A stretch of DNA of 64,000 nucleotides from contig JBBDNB010000048.1 of NCBI GenBank assembly GCA_040877935.1, forward strand, positions 1-64,000, in the 5' to 3' direction. A program made the position numbers and the translations under genes. Below, piece after piece: positions 25,011 to 32,430 of the stretch; the stretch's first letter is position 1; every line of letters begins with the position of its first letter. The notes under the pieces are model-generated. The model did no database searches. It was not told the DNA's origin and saw only the letters and a list, made by a program, of their open reading frames with translations. The DNA is from Chitinophagales bacterium. GTDB taxonomy: Bacteria; Bacteroidota; Bacteroidia; Chitinophagales; CAIOSU01.

Positions 25011-25438
25011 ATGTTATATTTAATATATTATCATCAGTATAGCATCTATTTTATAGAATAACATTATGAAAATAAAGCTACTCTCTGTCTATTCCAAGAA
25101 TAATATTATGCTATAGTCATCTTCTAAATAGTTCAGAATACTCTGATGGTCTTTGTGGATATACCCTCAAAGGTGCTATCTATCTACATAATTTAACAAT
25201 TGTAAGATTTTATATATCTAGTAGCAAATTGAAGGAAATAAACTCATGATCCTAAACAGAGAAGACCCCAGGAACCAGAATTATTGTCAACATACATTTC
25301 AAAAGTCATCAAACGCTTGATGATTTGAAAATTGATAAAAAAATTCAACCACAAGAATCGTGGGCTTACCTTCTCAAGGATAAAATACTCTTGCCCTATA
25401 GTAGAAAGCTAAAATAGTTTATATTCGGATGTGGTAAA
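25011..25438. other. Intergenic DNA between the Gabija-like pair and xseA
   Basis: It holds promoters for the divergent gene sets but no certain gene. On the plus strand 25253-25414 is an open stretch without a start codon, ending in TAG, with plausible coding content (Ile-Val-Asn-Ile-His-Phe, Trp-Ala-Tyr-Leu-Leu-Lys). It may be the tail of a lost gene. Confidence 0.35.
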
Positions 25439-25459
25439 ATGGCAGTATGGCAATTAAAA

Positions 25460-26815
25460 ATGTTTATGATTAAAGATTCTGCAAAAGTATTAGATGTCTC
25501 GGAGTTCATTGAAGTATTGAACAGTCAATTGCGCACACTCCAAGCTAAAGTCCACGGTGAAGTCACTCAGGTAAAAGTGTGGAGTTCAGGTCATGTATAT
25601 TTCACTATAAAAGACATGAATAATGGGGATGTGTTGAATTGTGTCATGTGGAAATCGAGATACAATTTAGCAAGCATCGAAATTGAAAATGGACTTGAAC
25701 TTATACTACAGGGGCGCCCAAATGTTTATGGACCAAATGGCAGTCTTTCTTTTATTGCAGACAAGATTGAACTTGTTGGTGAAGGTGCCTTGATGAAAGC
25801 TTATCTGAAACTCAAAGAAAAACTTACTAAAGAAGGTCTTTTTGATAATATCAACAAACGAGCTTTACCAGAATTTCCGGTTAAAATTGGTGTTATAACA
25901 TCTTCACAAGGAGCAGTTATCCATGACTTTACTAATAACTTGAAGCAAATTGGATTTCAGGTCAAACTACTACACTCTCCTGTAGAAGGGCAAGAATCTG
26001 GTCCTGATTTATGCTTAGCAGTTCGGCAGATGCGGAATGTTGATATTGATGTGTTAGTCCTTATTCGAGGTGGTGGCTCGGTTCAGTCTCTTGCAGGTTT
26101 TGATAACGAGGCTTTGGTTCGTGAAATTGCTCGTTTTCCTGTTCCAGTTATTGCAGGTGTTGGCCACCATGAAGATATACCACTAGCCGCATTAGCAGCT
26201 GACTTAGAAACTTCGACACCTTCTTTAGCTGCTAAAACCCTCAATGAAACTTGGGATCGTGCAGAGTTGGATTTTTTCAATTTCAAACAGCGTATATTGA
26301 ATGGTTTTGAAAGAGCTGTTAGTATTCATGAGCGAGAAATGCAATCCAGGTCGAGTAGCATCCTTTCAAGTTTTCGTGGGATTCTTCGTCACTTCGAAGA
26401 TATACAGGAGTCAATTCCCAAATTAATCAACAAGTTTTCTCAGCACCTCTTTGTAATCAATTCTCAAATAAAACTCTCGAGAAAAAACATCATTAAAAAT
26501 TTCGAAAATCTTCTAACATTGTATCAGGATAAACTGACTTCACTTCCCAACAAAAGAATAATACCAAACTTTAATGGTCAAATTCAATTTGCTGAGAGTC
26601 GGTTAAGATCTACAAAACGAATAATTCAATCGAACAACCCTGAGCGACTACTCAAGCTCGGGTATGGCATTGCATATCATAAAGATGCAATAGTTAAATC
26701 AGTTTCCCAGGTGGAAAAAGACGAAAAAGTAACATTAAAACTTTTTGACGGTAACATAGACACCATTATTAAAAACATAACCAACAAACATCATGACAAA
26801 GAAAAAAACAACTAA
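25460..26815 (+). CDS. xseA: Divergent exonuclease VII large subunit
   Basis: About 451 aa. The N-terminal OB fold shows Val-His-Gly-Glu-Val-Thr, Gly-His-Val-Tyr-Phe-Thr-Ile-Lys-Asp and Leu-Ile-Leu-Gln-Gly-Arg-Pro. The catalytic domain shows Ile-Gly-Val-Ile-Thr-Ser-Ser-Gln-Gly-Ala, Leu-Ile-Arg-Gly-Gly-Gly-Ser and Phe-Asn-type Asp-Asn-Glu, then a long coiled coil and the C-terminal Leu-Gly-Tyr-Gly-Ile segment. In housekeeping XseA the motif is Gly-His-Glu-x-Asp ... Ala-Asp-x-Arg-Ala-x-Thr-Pro. Here it reads Gly-His-His-Glu-Asp ... Ala-Asp-Leu-Glu-Thr-Ser-Thr-Pro, so the conserved Arg is Glu. The enzyme degrades single-stranded DNA. ATGs at 25439, 25460 and 25466 are possible starts. It sits between two defence modules. 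Confidence 0.8.
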   Translation: MFMIKDSAKVLDVSEFIEVLNSQLRTLQAKVHGEVTQVKVWSSGHVYFTIKDMNNGDVLNCVMWKSRYNLASIEIENGLELILQGRPNVYGPNGSLSFIADKIELVGEGALMKAYLKLKEKLTKEGLFDNINKRALPEFPVKIGVITSSQGAVIHDFTNNLKQIGFQVKLLHSPVEGQESGPDLCLAVRQMRNVDIDVLVLIRGGGSVQSLAGFDNEALVREIARFPVPVIAGVGHHEDIPLAALAADLETSTPSLAAKTLNETWDRAELDFFNFKQRILNGFERAVSIHEREMQSRSSSILSSFRGILRHFEDIQESIPKLINKFSQHLFVINSQIKLSRKNIIKNFENLLTLYQDKLTSLPNKRIIPNFNGQIQFAESRLRSTKRIIQSNNPERLLKLGYGIAYHKDAIVKSVSQVEKDEKVTLKLFDGNIDTIIKNITNKHHDKEKNN

Positions 26816-27065
26816 TATCAACTTAACCGAAAACCTCAAGAAGCTAGAAGAAATTGCTGATTGGTTTGATGAGCAAGAGGATGTTGATGTCGAAGAAGGC
26901 CTCATAAAAGTCAAAGAGGCATCAGGACTAATGAAAGAAAGCCAAGACCGCCTCACACAGGTAAAGAATGAATTCAATGAGATAAAAAAAGAAATTACAG
27001 GATCAATAGATGAAGTATCCGAAGAAGAAAGCCCATCAAAAGAAAGTGACAACCTTCCTTTTTAA
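26793..27065 (+). CDS. xseB: Exonuclease VII small subunit-like protein
   Basis: A 90-aa acidic protein overlapping the 3' end of xseA by 23 bases. It has the XseB pattern of a helical hairpin: Asn-Leu-Lys-Lys-Leu-Glu-Glu-Ile-Ala-Asp-Trp-Phe, a Val-Glu-Glu-Gly-Leu segment and a second Lys/Glu-rich helix. XseB subunits wrap the XseA coiled coil. The overlap and pairing give the assignment, since such short helices alone are weak evidence. The Asp-Val-Asp-Val-Glu-Glu-Gly spacing matches the usual Leu-Glu-Glu-x-Leu-x-x-Phe-Glu-x-Gly region only loosely. Confidence 0.65.
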   Translation: MTKKKTTNINLTENLKKLEEIADWFDEQEDVDVEEGLIKVKEASGLMKESQDRLTQVKNEFNEIKKEITGSIDEVSEEESPSKESDNLPF

Positions 27066-27207
27066 CTCCTCTTTATAAAATTATTACTTTCTTTAAGATA
27101 TGGGATGAAATTATAGCGGATAGTTTTCGATAACAACTAATAACCACCAAGATATCGACAAAGTGAAACAGTCCTTTAACTTCGAATTTAATTAGATACC
27201 TGAAAAA

Positions 27208-28347
27208 TTAAGCTAAGCTCTCTTTTTCCTTTAAATATTCAAGGAAATCCGTAAACGTCTTTTCTTTTTGCTTGTTGAATAAATCTAAAAGGGTTCTTTT
27301 CAGCTTATTCTTTTCATTTGCTGAGTAAGTTGAACTATCATTTAGTCGAAAACTTGATATGTTTATCTCAAACTCAGCATCATCACCTTTCTTAGGGAAG
27401 TCTTTAAAGGAAAAAGTTACATTACATTTACCTTTATAATTTAGGTAACTATACTTGAATGCAGATTCAACTTCCCAAAACTTTAGATGTTTTTGAAATT
27501 TCCTTTCTTTTACAAAAAAAGTTTGATGTATTTCCTTGCCTTTAAGTTTGAGTTCGGTTTTCTTTTTCATCCAATCAATTTCTTCAGGTAATTCTGTGTT
27601 ATGATCGGGACTTATTTCGATGTTTTCAATGTCTACAAAGTCAAAAACATCGCTATTCATTTGGGATGATAATCTGTAGAAAAACAATAATCTGTTTTCA
27701 TTACTAAAGTTTCCAAATAACACCTTAACTAAATCCTTATCTGCTTTAATCTTATTTTTATCCTTTAAATAAAGTATGGCTTTTTTTTGAATTGCATTAG
27801 CAACATTATCACTCTCAGAAGAAGTGTAAGATTTTATTATAAGAAGTTGATTTTCTTCAGTTTTTTCTAAGTCAATTTGTCCGGAAAATTTATTGCTTGA
27901 TTCATACCAACTTTTGTTTAAATCAAATCTTTCTATCTCAAATGAGATAGACACTTTGTTGGGCTTGTTATTATCAAAACTTATTTTAGGAGGTGTAATT
28001 AACGAATAATTAAGTTGTTCTTCGGAGATTAAGTCATCAAGATTAAGGTCTCTGATCTCTTGAAATAATTCTAAATCAGGCTCACAATCTATTCTACTTG
28101 TTGACTTCTTTATATTGTCTTCTTTTGTGTGTTGATATTGTCTCAATTCATCAAACTCAGAGGCGCTGATTAAAACTGTACATAAAGTTGGTACAAGATT
28201 TTCCTTGTCATATAATCTGGAAAATACACCTCTAGATTTAAGAAATTTATTTAAGTCAGATTTAGAAACATAGCTTTGATTAGCAAAACCCCTTATAAAC
28301 TCTCCAAATGGTAATATTTTATCAATGTTTTCTGGCTTACTCTTCAT
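27208..28347 (-). CDS. GAPS4b-like defence partner protein
   Basis: About 379 aa from the ATG at 28347, which overlaps the end of the upstream gene by 11 bases; an in-frame ATG at 28377 would overlap by 41. It is a Lys/Glu/Phe-rich soluble protein with no obvious enzymatic motif. It begins with a conserved-looking Ile-Leu-Pro-Phe-Gly-Glu-Phe-Ile-Arg-Gly-Phe and a Leu-Lys-Ser-Arg-Gly-Val-Phe segment, and ends in a long charged helix. Gene order and tight coupling to the GAPS4a-like nuclease indicate the second component of the GAPS4 anti-phage system. The match is from recalled family features, not a search. Confidence 0.5.
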   Translation of the reverse strand: MKSKPENIDKILPFGEFIRGFANQSYVSKSDLNKFLKSRGVFSRLYDKENLVPTLCTVLISASEFDELRQYQHTKEDNIKKSTSRIDCEPDLELFQEIRDLNLDDLISEEQLNYSLITPPKISFDNNKPNKVSISFEIERFDLNKSWYESSNKFSGQIDLEKTEENQLLIIKSYTSSESDNVANAIQKKAILYLKDKNKIKADKDLVKVLFGNFSNENRLLFFYRLSSQMNSDVFDFVDIENIEISPDHNTELPEEIDWMKKKTELKLKGKEIHQTFFVKERKFQKHLKFWEVESAFKYSYLNYKGKCNVTFSFKDFPKKGDDAEFEINISSFRLNDSSTYSANEKNKLKRTLLDLFNKQKEKTFTDFLEYLKEKESLA

Positions 28348-29272
28348 AGGGATTTTCTTGGAGGTTTCTATAATCATTACAATAGTTTACTACCTTAATC
28401 TTAGCTGTAATTCCCTCATTAGTAAAAGAACTTTTTGCAATGTCAACATTTTGAATATGTCTAGTTTCATTGTAATCAGGAAATCCAATAATAATTTCAG
28501 AAGCCCATGATTTAGATAATGTTTGAGACAGGTTGATTAATCTTTTAAGATCTTCTTCCTCAAAATTGTCAATACATGTAAGAATTAGCTTGGTTTTATT
28601 CTCAGATTTACTTTCCAACCTAATAGGGATAATGCTAGAATTAATATACTCAACAGGAAGAATTTTTCCATGATCAAGCTTAAGTGAGGGGTTAATGTTT
28701 TTGCCAGTTTCAGGATAAAAAAAAGAATAATTATAACTTTCCGAAAATTTTTTGGCAAAACTAATTGATTTATAAATGAAATCAGCTCTATTGTTATCTA
28801 CCAGATAAATCTGATCGTAATTGAAATTACTTGGCGTTAATACATCACTAACTTTTTCAATCAAGTCGTCATATGTATCCTCATCATTAGATAACCAAAA
28901 TAGAACACCAATATTTTCAGATTTGATATGAGGTTCAGCATTTTTAATCCAGTTTTTATGTATATGACTATACCTGAAGCAATCTATTGACTTAGCTAAA
29001 TCCTCAAAATATTCTTTAAATTTTGTTTTTGGAGAATTGGGGTAAGGCTTAGCAGTGAATTTGACAGAAATTAGAACTTTTTTAAAAACTAAATCAACCA
29101 GAGGAGACTGATAATTAAAGGCAACATCAATACCATGGGTTCGTTTATCATGCTCCTGGTTATTGCAATCAAATTCAATAGCTTTTAAAGTTTCTGTCCA
29201 TCCGATTAATGCAAGAAAATTAGAAACAAATCTCTCACCATATTCACCTATAAGTTTAGATTTTTCTCCCAC
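28337..29272 (-). CDS. GAPS4a-like nuclease
   Basis: A 311-aa protein that looks like a PD-(D/E)XK-fold nuclease: a first helix with Gly-Glu-Tyr-Gly-Glu-Arg-Phe-Val, then Thr-His-Gly-Ile-Asp-Val-Ala-Phe-Asn-Tyr-Gln-Ser-Pro-Leu and Val-Leu-Ile-Ser-Val-Lys-Phe. In this layout the Asp of Gly-Ile-Asp and the Lys of Ser-Val-Lys are the likely active-site residues. Val-Leu-Phe-Trp-Leu-Ser, a Val-Asp-Asn-Asn-Arg-Ala motif and Phe-Phe-Tyr-Pro-Glu-Thr-Gly-Lys further resemble what I know of GAPS4a proteins. It is the first gene of a leftward pair and lies in a block of defence genes. Confidence 0.55.
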   Translation of the reverse strand: MGEKSKLIGEYGERFVSNFLALIGWTETLKAIEFDCNNQEHDKRTHGIDVAFNYQSPLVDLVFKKVLISVKFTAKPYPNSPKTKFKEYFEDLAKSIDCFRYSHIHKNWIKNAEPHIKSENIGVLFWLSNDEDTYDDLIEKVSDVLTPSNFNYDQIYLVDNNRADFIYKSISFAKKFSESYNYSFFYPETGKNINPSLKLDHGKILPVEYINSSIIPIRLESKSENKTKLILTCIDNFEEEDLKRLINLSQTLSKSWASEIIIGFPDYNETRHIQNVDIAKSSFTNEGITAKIKVVNYCNDYRNLQENPYEE

Positions 29273-29701
29273 GTAACTTTATTTCATAAGACTTAATGAC
29301 TAGCGCCCTATTATCAAAGATTAAACTGAAATAAGGCTTGCCGATATTTAACAATAGTGGATGAAAATAAGACATAATATCTATAATTTTAAAAAACAAG
29401 TGCAGAAGATAGAATTTATGCAGAAAACTTTTTTCATTATATCAACGCAAAAACTTCACATAACAAAATAAAAAACAAAATAAATAAACGCCCCTTACCT
29501 TATGGTATAATCCCAACAATAATTCATTTCACTTTCATAGCTGATAGGATGCTAATCTGTGAATTTTTAATTCACAGAATTGAGCCTTCTGATCAGGTGT
29601 GAAAGCATACATGAGTTGTATTACCAATAACCATTAAGAGCTTGGCTCTTGAGTATCCGCTAAAGGATAGGTTTGGAATAATACGCTGATACACCACAAA
29701 A
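29273..29701. other. Long leader region with hairpins upstream of the XRE/RuvC-like operon
   Basis: No gene is seen in about 430 bases. It contains a perfect inverted repeat (29556-29578) and a shorter hairpin around 29637-29652 (AAGAGC/CTCTT). The density of dyads suggests a structured leader, a small RNA, or an origin of transfer or replication. None can be assigned from sequence alone. Confidence 0.35.
29556..29578. repeat. Perfect 10-bp inverted repeat
   Basis: Arms TCTGTGAATT and AATTCACAGA are separated by three T residues. There is no T tract after it and no coding sequence on either side for more than 200 bases, so it is more like a structural or protein-binding element than a terminator. 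Confidence 0.55.
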
Positions 29702-29733
29702 AAATTTGCTCATTAAGCAAATTTACACTGCTA
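29702..29733 (+). promoter_or_regulatory. Operator-like palindrome, copy 2
   Basis: AAATTTGC, 7-nt spacer, GCAAATTT, then ACACTGCTA. The last 17 bases are identical to the reverse complement of the left arm of the site at 18214-18254. It lies 70 bases upstream of the XRE gene start at 29804; copy 1 lies 64 bases upstream of DUF2958 in the same relative orientation. Confidence 0.6.
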
Positions 29734-29764
29734 CGATAAGCCTGGATTTTCATCTATGCTTTGA

Positions 29765-29800
29765 GGGTATTACAGATTAAGTTCTTAATACCCTTTTTTT
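29765..29800 (+). promoter_or_regulatory. Terminator-like hairpin directly before the XRE start
   Basis: Arms GGGTATTA and TAATACCC are followed by seven T residues, with the ATG at 29804 three bases later. There is no upstream gene on this strand that needs a terminator nearby, so attenuation or protection from read-through is more likely. Confidence 0.65.
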
Positions 29801-29803
29801 GTT

Positions 29804-30151
29804 ATGAGAAAACTCCACAACCATCTTAAAGTGCATAGGAAGAAATCATCTTTGAGTCAAAAAGATATTTCATTTCTTTTAGGATCGAGATTTGATCATT
29901 CCCATGTTTCCAAATGTGAAAGTGGCTTGCAGGACATACACACCAACACACTCATTACCTATCACCTTCTTCTTGATGTCCCCATAGAACAACTTATCCC
30001 ACATCAACGTGAAAGAATAGCCAAAAAAATCCTGCCCCAGATTAACAAGAGAATCCAAAGACTCCAGGAAGAAAAGCCGGTACCCTCAACCCAAAACCGC
30101 ATTCAATTTTTGAAGGAATCACTTAAAAGATTAACCAACTCATTCTCATGA
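29804..30151 (+). CDS. XRE-family regulator, 115 aa
   Basis: A Cro/CI-type helix-turn-helix occupies residues 1-65: Leu-Lys-Val-His-Arg-Lys-Lys, Leu-Ser-Gln-Lys-Asp-Ile-Ser-Phe-Leu-Leu-Gly, His-Val-Ser-Lys-Cys-Glu-Ser-Gly and Val-Pro-Ile-Glu-Gln-Leu. A basic helical tail follows. The stop overlaps the start of the RuvC-like gene (ATGA), so the two are co-translated. Upstream are the operator-like palindrome and a start-adjacent hairpin, so this protein could bind the palindrome that also precedes DUF2958. Confidence 0.75.
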   Translation: MRKLHNHLKVHRKKSSLSQKDISFLLGSRFDHSHVSKCESGLQDIHTNTLITYHLLLDVPIEQLIPHQRERIAKKILPQINKRIQRLQEEKPVPSTQNRIQFLKESLKRLTNSFS

Positions 30152-30639
30152 ATACCAATGGCGAAATAACATTAGCAATATACGCAAGTACATCAGGCTT
30201 TGGATATGCATGCATGGATGGTACTAAGCTCCTTGATTATGGCGTAAAATCCTTGCGCCCAAGGGATGTAAAAAAAGCCTTAAAACAGATTGAGATGCTC
30301 CTTGATTACTTTATCCCAACCATCATTCTTGTTCAAACCCCATATGGAAAGTACAGCAGAGGCGGGAAACGAACCAAGAAGCTCATAGAAGACATTTTGA
30401 GACAGTGTGAAGAAAACGGGATAGAGGTACGGCAATATTCACGTGATCAAATCCGCTATATTTTTAAGCAATTCAAGGCTACATCTAAATATGAGATTGC
30501 CAAGAAGATAGCGGAATGGTTTCCCGAACTCAAGCAAAAAATGCCAACCAAAAGAAAACTGTGGCAACCTGAAAGCTATTATATGGGGATATTCGATGCC
30601 CTCTCCCTTATCTGCACCCATTACTACATTACACAATAA
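30148..30639 (+). CDS. RuvC-like RNase H-fold protein lacking canonical acidic residues
   Basis: A 163-aa protein of the RuvC-like family found on mobile elements. The first strand pair reads Leu-Ala-Ile-Tyr-Ala-Ser-Thr-Ser-Gly-Phe-Gly-Tyr-Ala, followed by Leu-Asp-Tyr-Gly-Val-Lys, Ile-Ile-Leu-Val-Gln-Thr-Pro, Thr-Ser-Lys-Tyr-Glu-Ile-Ala and a final Ile-Phe-Asp-Ala-Leu-Ser-Leu helix. In active RuvC the first strand carries Asp and the later strand Glu. Here those positions are Tyr and Gln, while the C-terminal Asp is kept. It may bind branched DNA without cutting, or use other residues. It is coupled to the XRE gene by a 4-base overlap. Confidence 0.65.
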   Translation: MNTNGEITLAIYASTSGFGYACMDGTKLLDYGVKSLRPRDVKKALKQIEMLLDYFIPTIILVQTPYGKYSRGGKRTKKLIEDILRQCEENGIEVRQYSRDQIRYIFKQFKATSKYEIAKKIAEWFPELKQKMPTKRKLWQPESYYMGIFDALSLICTHYYITQ

Positions 30640-31025
30640 CAGTACTCATAGCTTCTGCTTTTCTCGGTGTAAGCGACCAACAATTCTTTTTGGGAATGTC
30701 TCACAAGTAGGAATCCGACAAAGGAGGAGCATTGCTTGGGAGCATTCTTCAAAAAGGAGTAATCTTGCCTCAAACCGAGAACATTACAATTTTTATTGCA
30801 CGCGCAAGAACCTAATTCGAATTGACCATACCTAATCAAAGAGTTTTCTCCTTTCATTTAATGACTCGTACCCTCCACATAATGAAGTATTTTCAAAGAC
30901 AATTCGATTCCTTATTATTATTATCCATACTTTTTGCTGTAAATAATAAATTAACCCGTTTAGCGATTTAAATTTAAGCAGCGAGCGCATGTTTAATGTG
31001 GTTTAAAGGTTTTCCGTTTTGGTAA
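30640..31025. other. Intergenic DNA, no gene recognised
   Basis: Frames of 70-80 codons exist on both strands, but none has a recognisable motif or supporting context. The stretch joins the RuvC-like gene to an insertion-sequence relic and may itself be insertion-sequence debris. Confidence 0.4.
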
Positions 31026-31325
31026 TTGATTAACTGTAATGCCCTGATTGCATATTTATTGCTGGAATTGTTGCGCAGGGTTAAAGCAAAAGGAAAAACG
31101 GCATTTTCAAACTTTGTAGAGAAAATACGCATCTGCCTCTGCTTCTATCTAACCCTCGACTATGTGATATGTCGTATTCAGCCGCAGGCAAGAAGACTCA
31201 GAAGTAGGCAAGCCCGGCTGAAATTTGATGGGGCGGAACACTATTTTAAACAAAACAGCAACGAAGTGTCTAATTTTGAAGTGATTTCATGCAGCAATAG
31301 ATTTCCTAATGCATATTCCGAGTGA
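31026..31325 (+). pseudogene. Relic of an IS4-type transposase
   Basis: The frame contains Asn-Ala-Leu-Ile-Ala-Tyr-Leu-Leu-Leu-Glu-Leu-Leu followed by Ser-Asn-Phe-Val-Glu-Lys-Ile-Arg, which matches the C-terminal end of IS4-superfamily DDE transposases. The catalytic core is absent upstream, and I could not identify terminal inverted repeats. It marks an old insertion at this cargo junction. The 209 bases after it (31326-31534) hold no recognisable gene. Confidence 0.55.
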
Positions 31326-31534
31326 AAAGGATACAGAATCAATGTGAAGTTTGGCGATTAATTTTTTGCAGACGTTGAGGGACCTTTAGCGAGCAAGTTC
31401 AGCACAAGCAGGGATCACATTACGAGCCATACGGAGTGTAGAAGAGTCAATGGCACAATAATGATGCGATATGCGGTGTGCTGATGTAGGGTAGGAGGCA
31501 TGATCATCAATCGCTTGTTAGCTATAGTGCTTCT

Positions 31535-31867
31535 CTATAGTTCTGTGTATTTTAAATTCTTTCCATAGCATTTTGTTATTGGATATTTTTTCTTGTTTAT
31601 TTCTAATTTATCCAATAGTGCTTCTTCAAGATCAATGTTCATCTTATTACAAAGCAATAACAATGAGTAGTAGGTGTCACCAATTTCTTGCTTCAAATGA
31701 TCGATGTCAATTTCAGATTCTTCTTTCCATAGAAAGACTTCTAATACTTCACTTGACTCTACGTTTAGACTCATTGCAATATTTTTTGCGGAATGATATT
31801 TAGACCAGTTTCTCTCTTTAATGAATTCAACAATTTTTTTAGTTAATATTCTTTGATTTGATTTCAT
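31535..31867 (-). CDS. MazG-like nucleotide pyrophosphohydrolase
   Basis: A 110-aa protein started at the ATG at 31867, which overlaps the stop of the adenylate kinase-like gene as ATGA. It has the MazG/dCTPase helical motif: Asn-Ile-Ala-Met-Ser-Leu-Asn-Val-Glu-Ser-Ser-Glu-Val-Leu-Glu, then Glu-Ile-Gly-Asp-Thr-Tyr-Tyr-Ser-Leu-Leu-Leu-Leu. The paired Glu residues and Glu/Asp of the second helix would bind Mg2+. Such enzymes hydrolyse (d)NTPs to monophosphates. It is the last gene of the five-gene operon. Confidence 0.75.
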   Translation of the reverse strand: MKSNQRILTKKIVEFIKERNWSKYHSAKNIAMSLNVESSEVLEVFLWKEESEIDIDHLKQEIGDTYYSLLLLCNKMNIDLEEALLDKLEINKKKYPITKCYGKNLKYTEL

Positions 31868-32430
31868 AATTCCATACATTTTACTATTTGATTAGAAACT
31901 TGACTAATAGTTCCTTCTGCTAAAATTTCACAAAATTCAATTCTACTTTTTAGTTTTTCTATAGCAGGTATAGTATCTCTATTATATACTATTTCTCTGT
32001 ATTTCTGTATTTCTTCTTTATCATCTGTACGATTTGATTCAATTCTCCTCTTTTCTTTTCGTCTGCTTAGCTCTTTTTCTGAAACAGATAGAATTATCAT
32101 CTTCTCGATATTTAGATTTTTTTTATTCAGGAAATTTAAAAAATTGTCTACTTGACCTACTGTTCTTGGAAATCCGTCAATTATAATTGAATCCTCAATG
32201 GAGGAATTTATAATTATATTTTCAAGAAGTATTTGAATCAAATTATCCGGGATTAATTCTCTTTTATCAACATATTTTTTTAGCAGTATACCATATTTAT
32301 TTTCCTTCTTAATTTCTTCCCTGATTAAAGTACCAGTTGATATGTGTTTGACACCGTATCTATTTTTAATATTTTTTGCTTGCGTTCCTTTACCGCATGA
32401 CGGTGGACCTATAAAACAAAATATTCTCAT
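31864..32430 (-). CDS. Adenylate kinase-like nucleoside monophosphate kinase
   Basis: A 188-aa short-lid adenylate kinase family protein. The P-loop is Gly-Pro-Pro-Ser-Cys-Gly-Lys-Gly-Thr (usual Gly-Ala replaced by Ser-Cys). Other features are His-Ile-Ser-Thr-Gly, Ile-Asp-Gly-Phe-Pro-Arg-Thr, and lid Arg residues in Arg-Arg-Ile-Glu-Ser-Asn-Arg-Thr-Asp-Asp. No zinc-finger lid is present. It interconverts nucleotides; the preferred base is not predictable. It is probably not the housekeeping adk, since it is AT-rich and sits in an element operon overlapping both neighbours by 4 bases. Confidence 0.8.
   Translation of the reverse strand: MRIFCFIGPPSCGKGTQAKNIKNRYGVKHISTGTLIREEIKKENKYGILLKKYVDKRELIPDNLIQILLENIIINSSIEDSIIIDGFPRTVGQVDNFLNFLNKKNLNIEKMIILSVSEKELSRRKEKRRIESNRTDDKEEIQKYREIVYNRDTIPAIEKLKSRIEFCEILAEGTISQVSNQIVKCMEL

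Noticed and set aside
30624-30857. 77-codon minus-strand frame after the RuvC-like gene
   Set aside because: Cys-rich and without family likeness; overlaps the end of the RuvC-like gene; treated as chance.
31326-31534. Minus-strand stretch reading Ile-Asp-Ser-Ser-Thr-Leu-Arg-Met-Ala-Arg-Asn
   Set aside because: Looks coding over about 30 residues but has stops on both sides and no recognisable family; could be IS debris.
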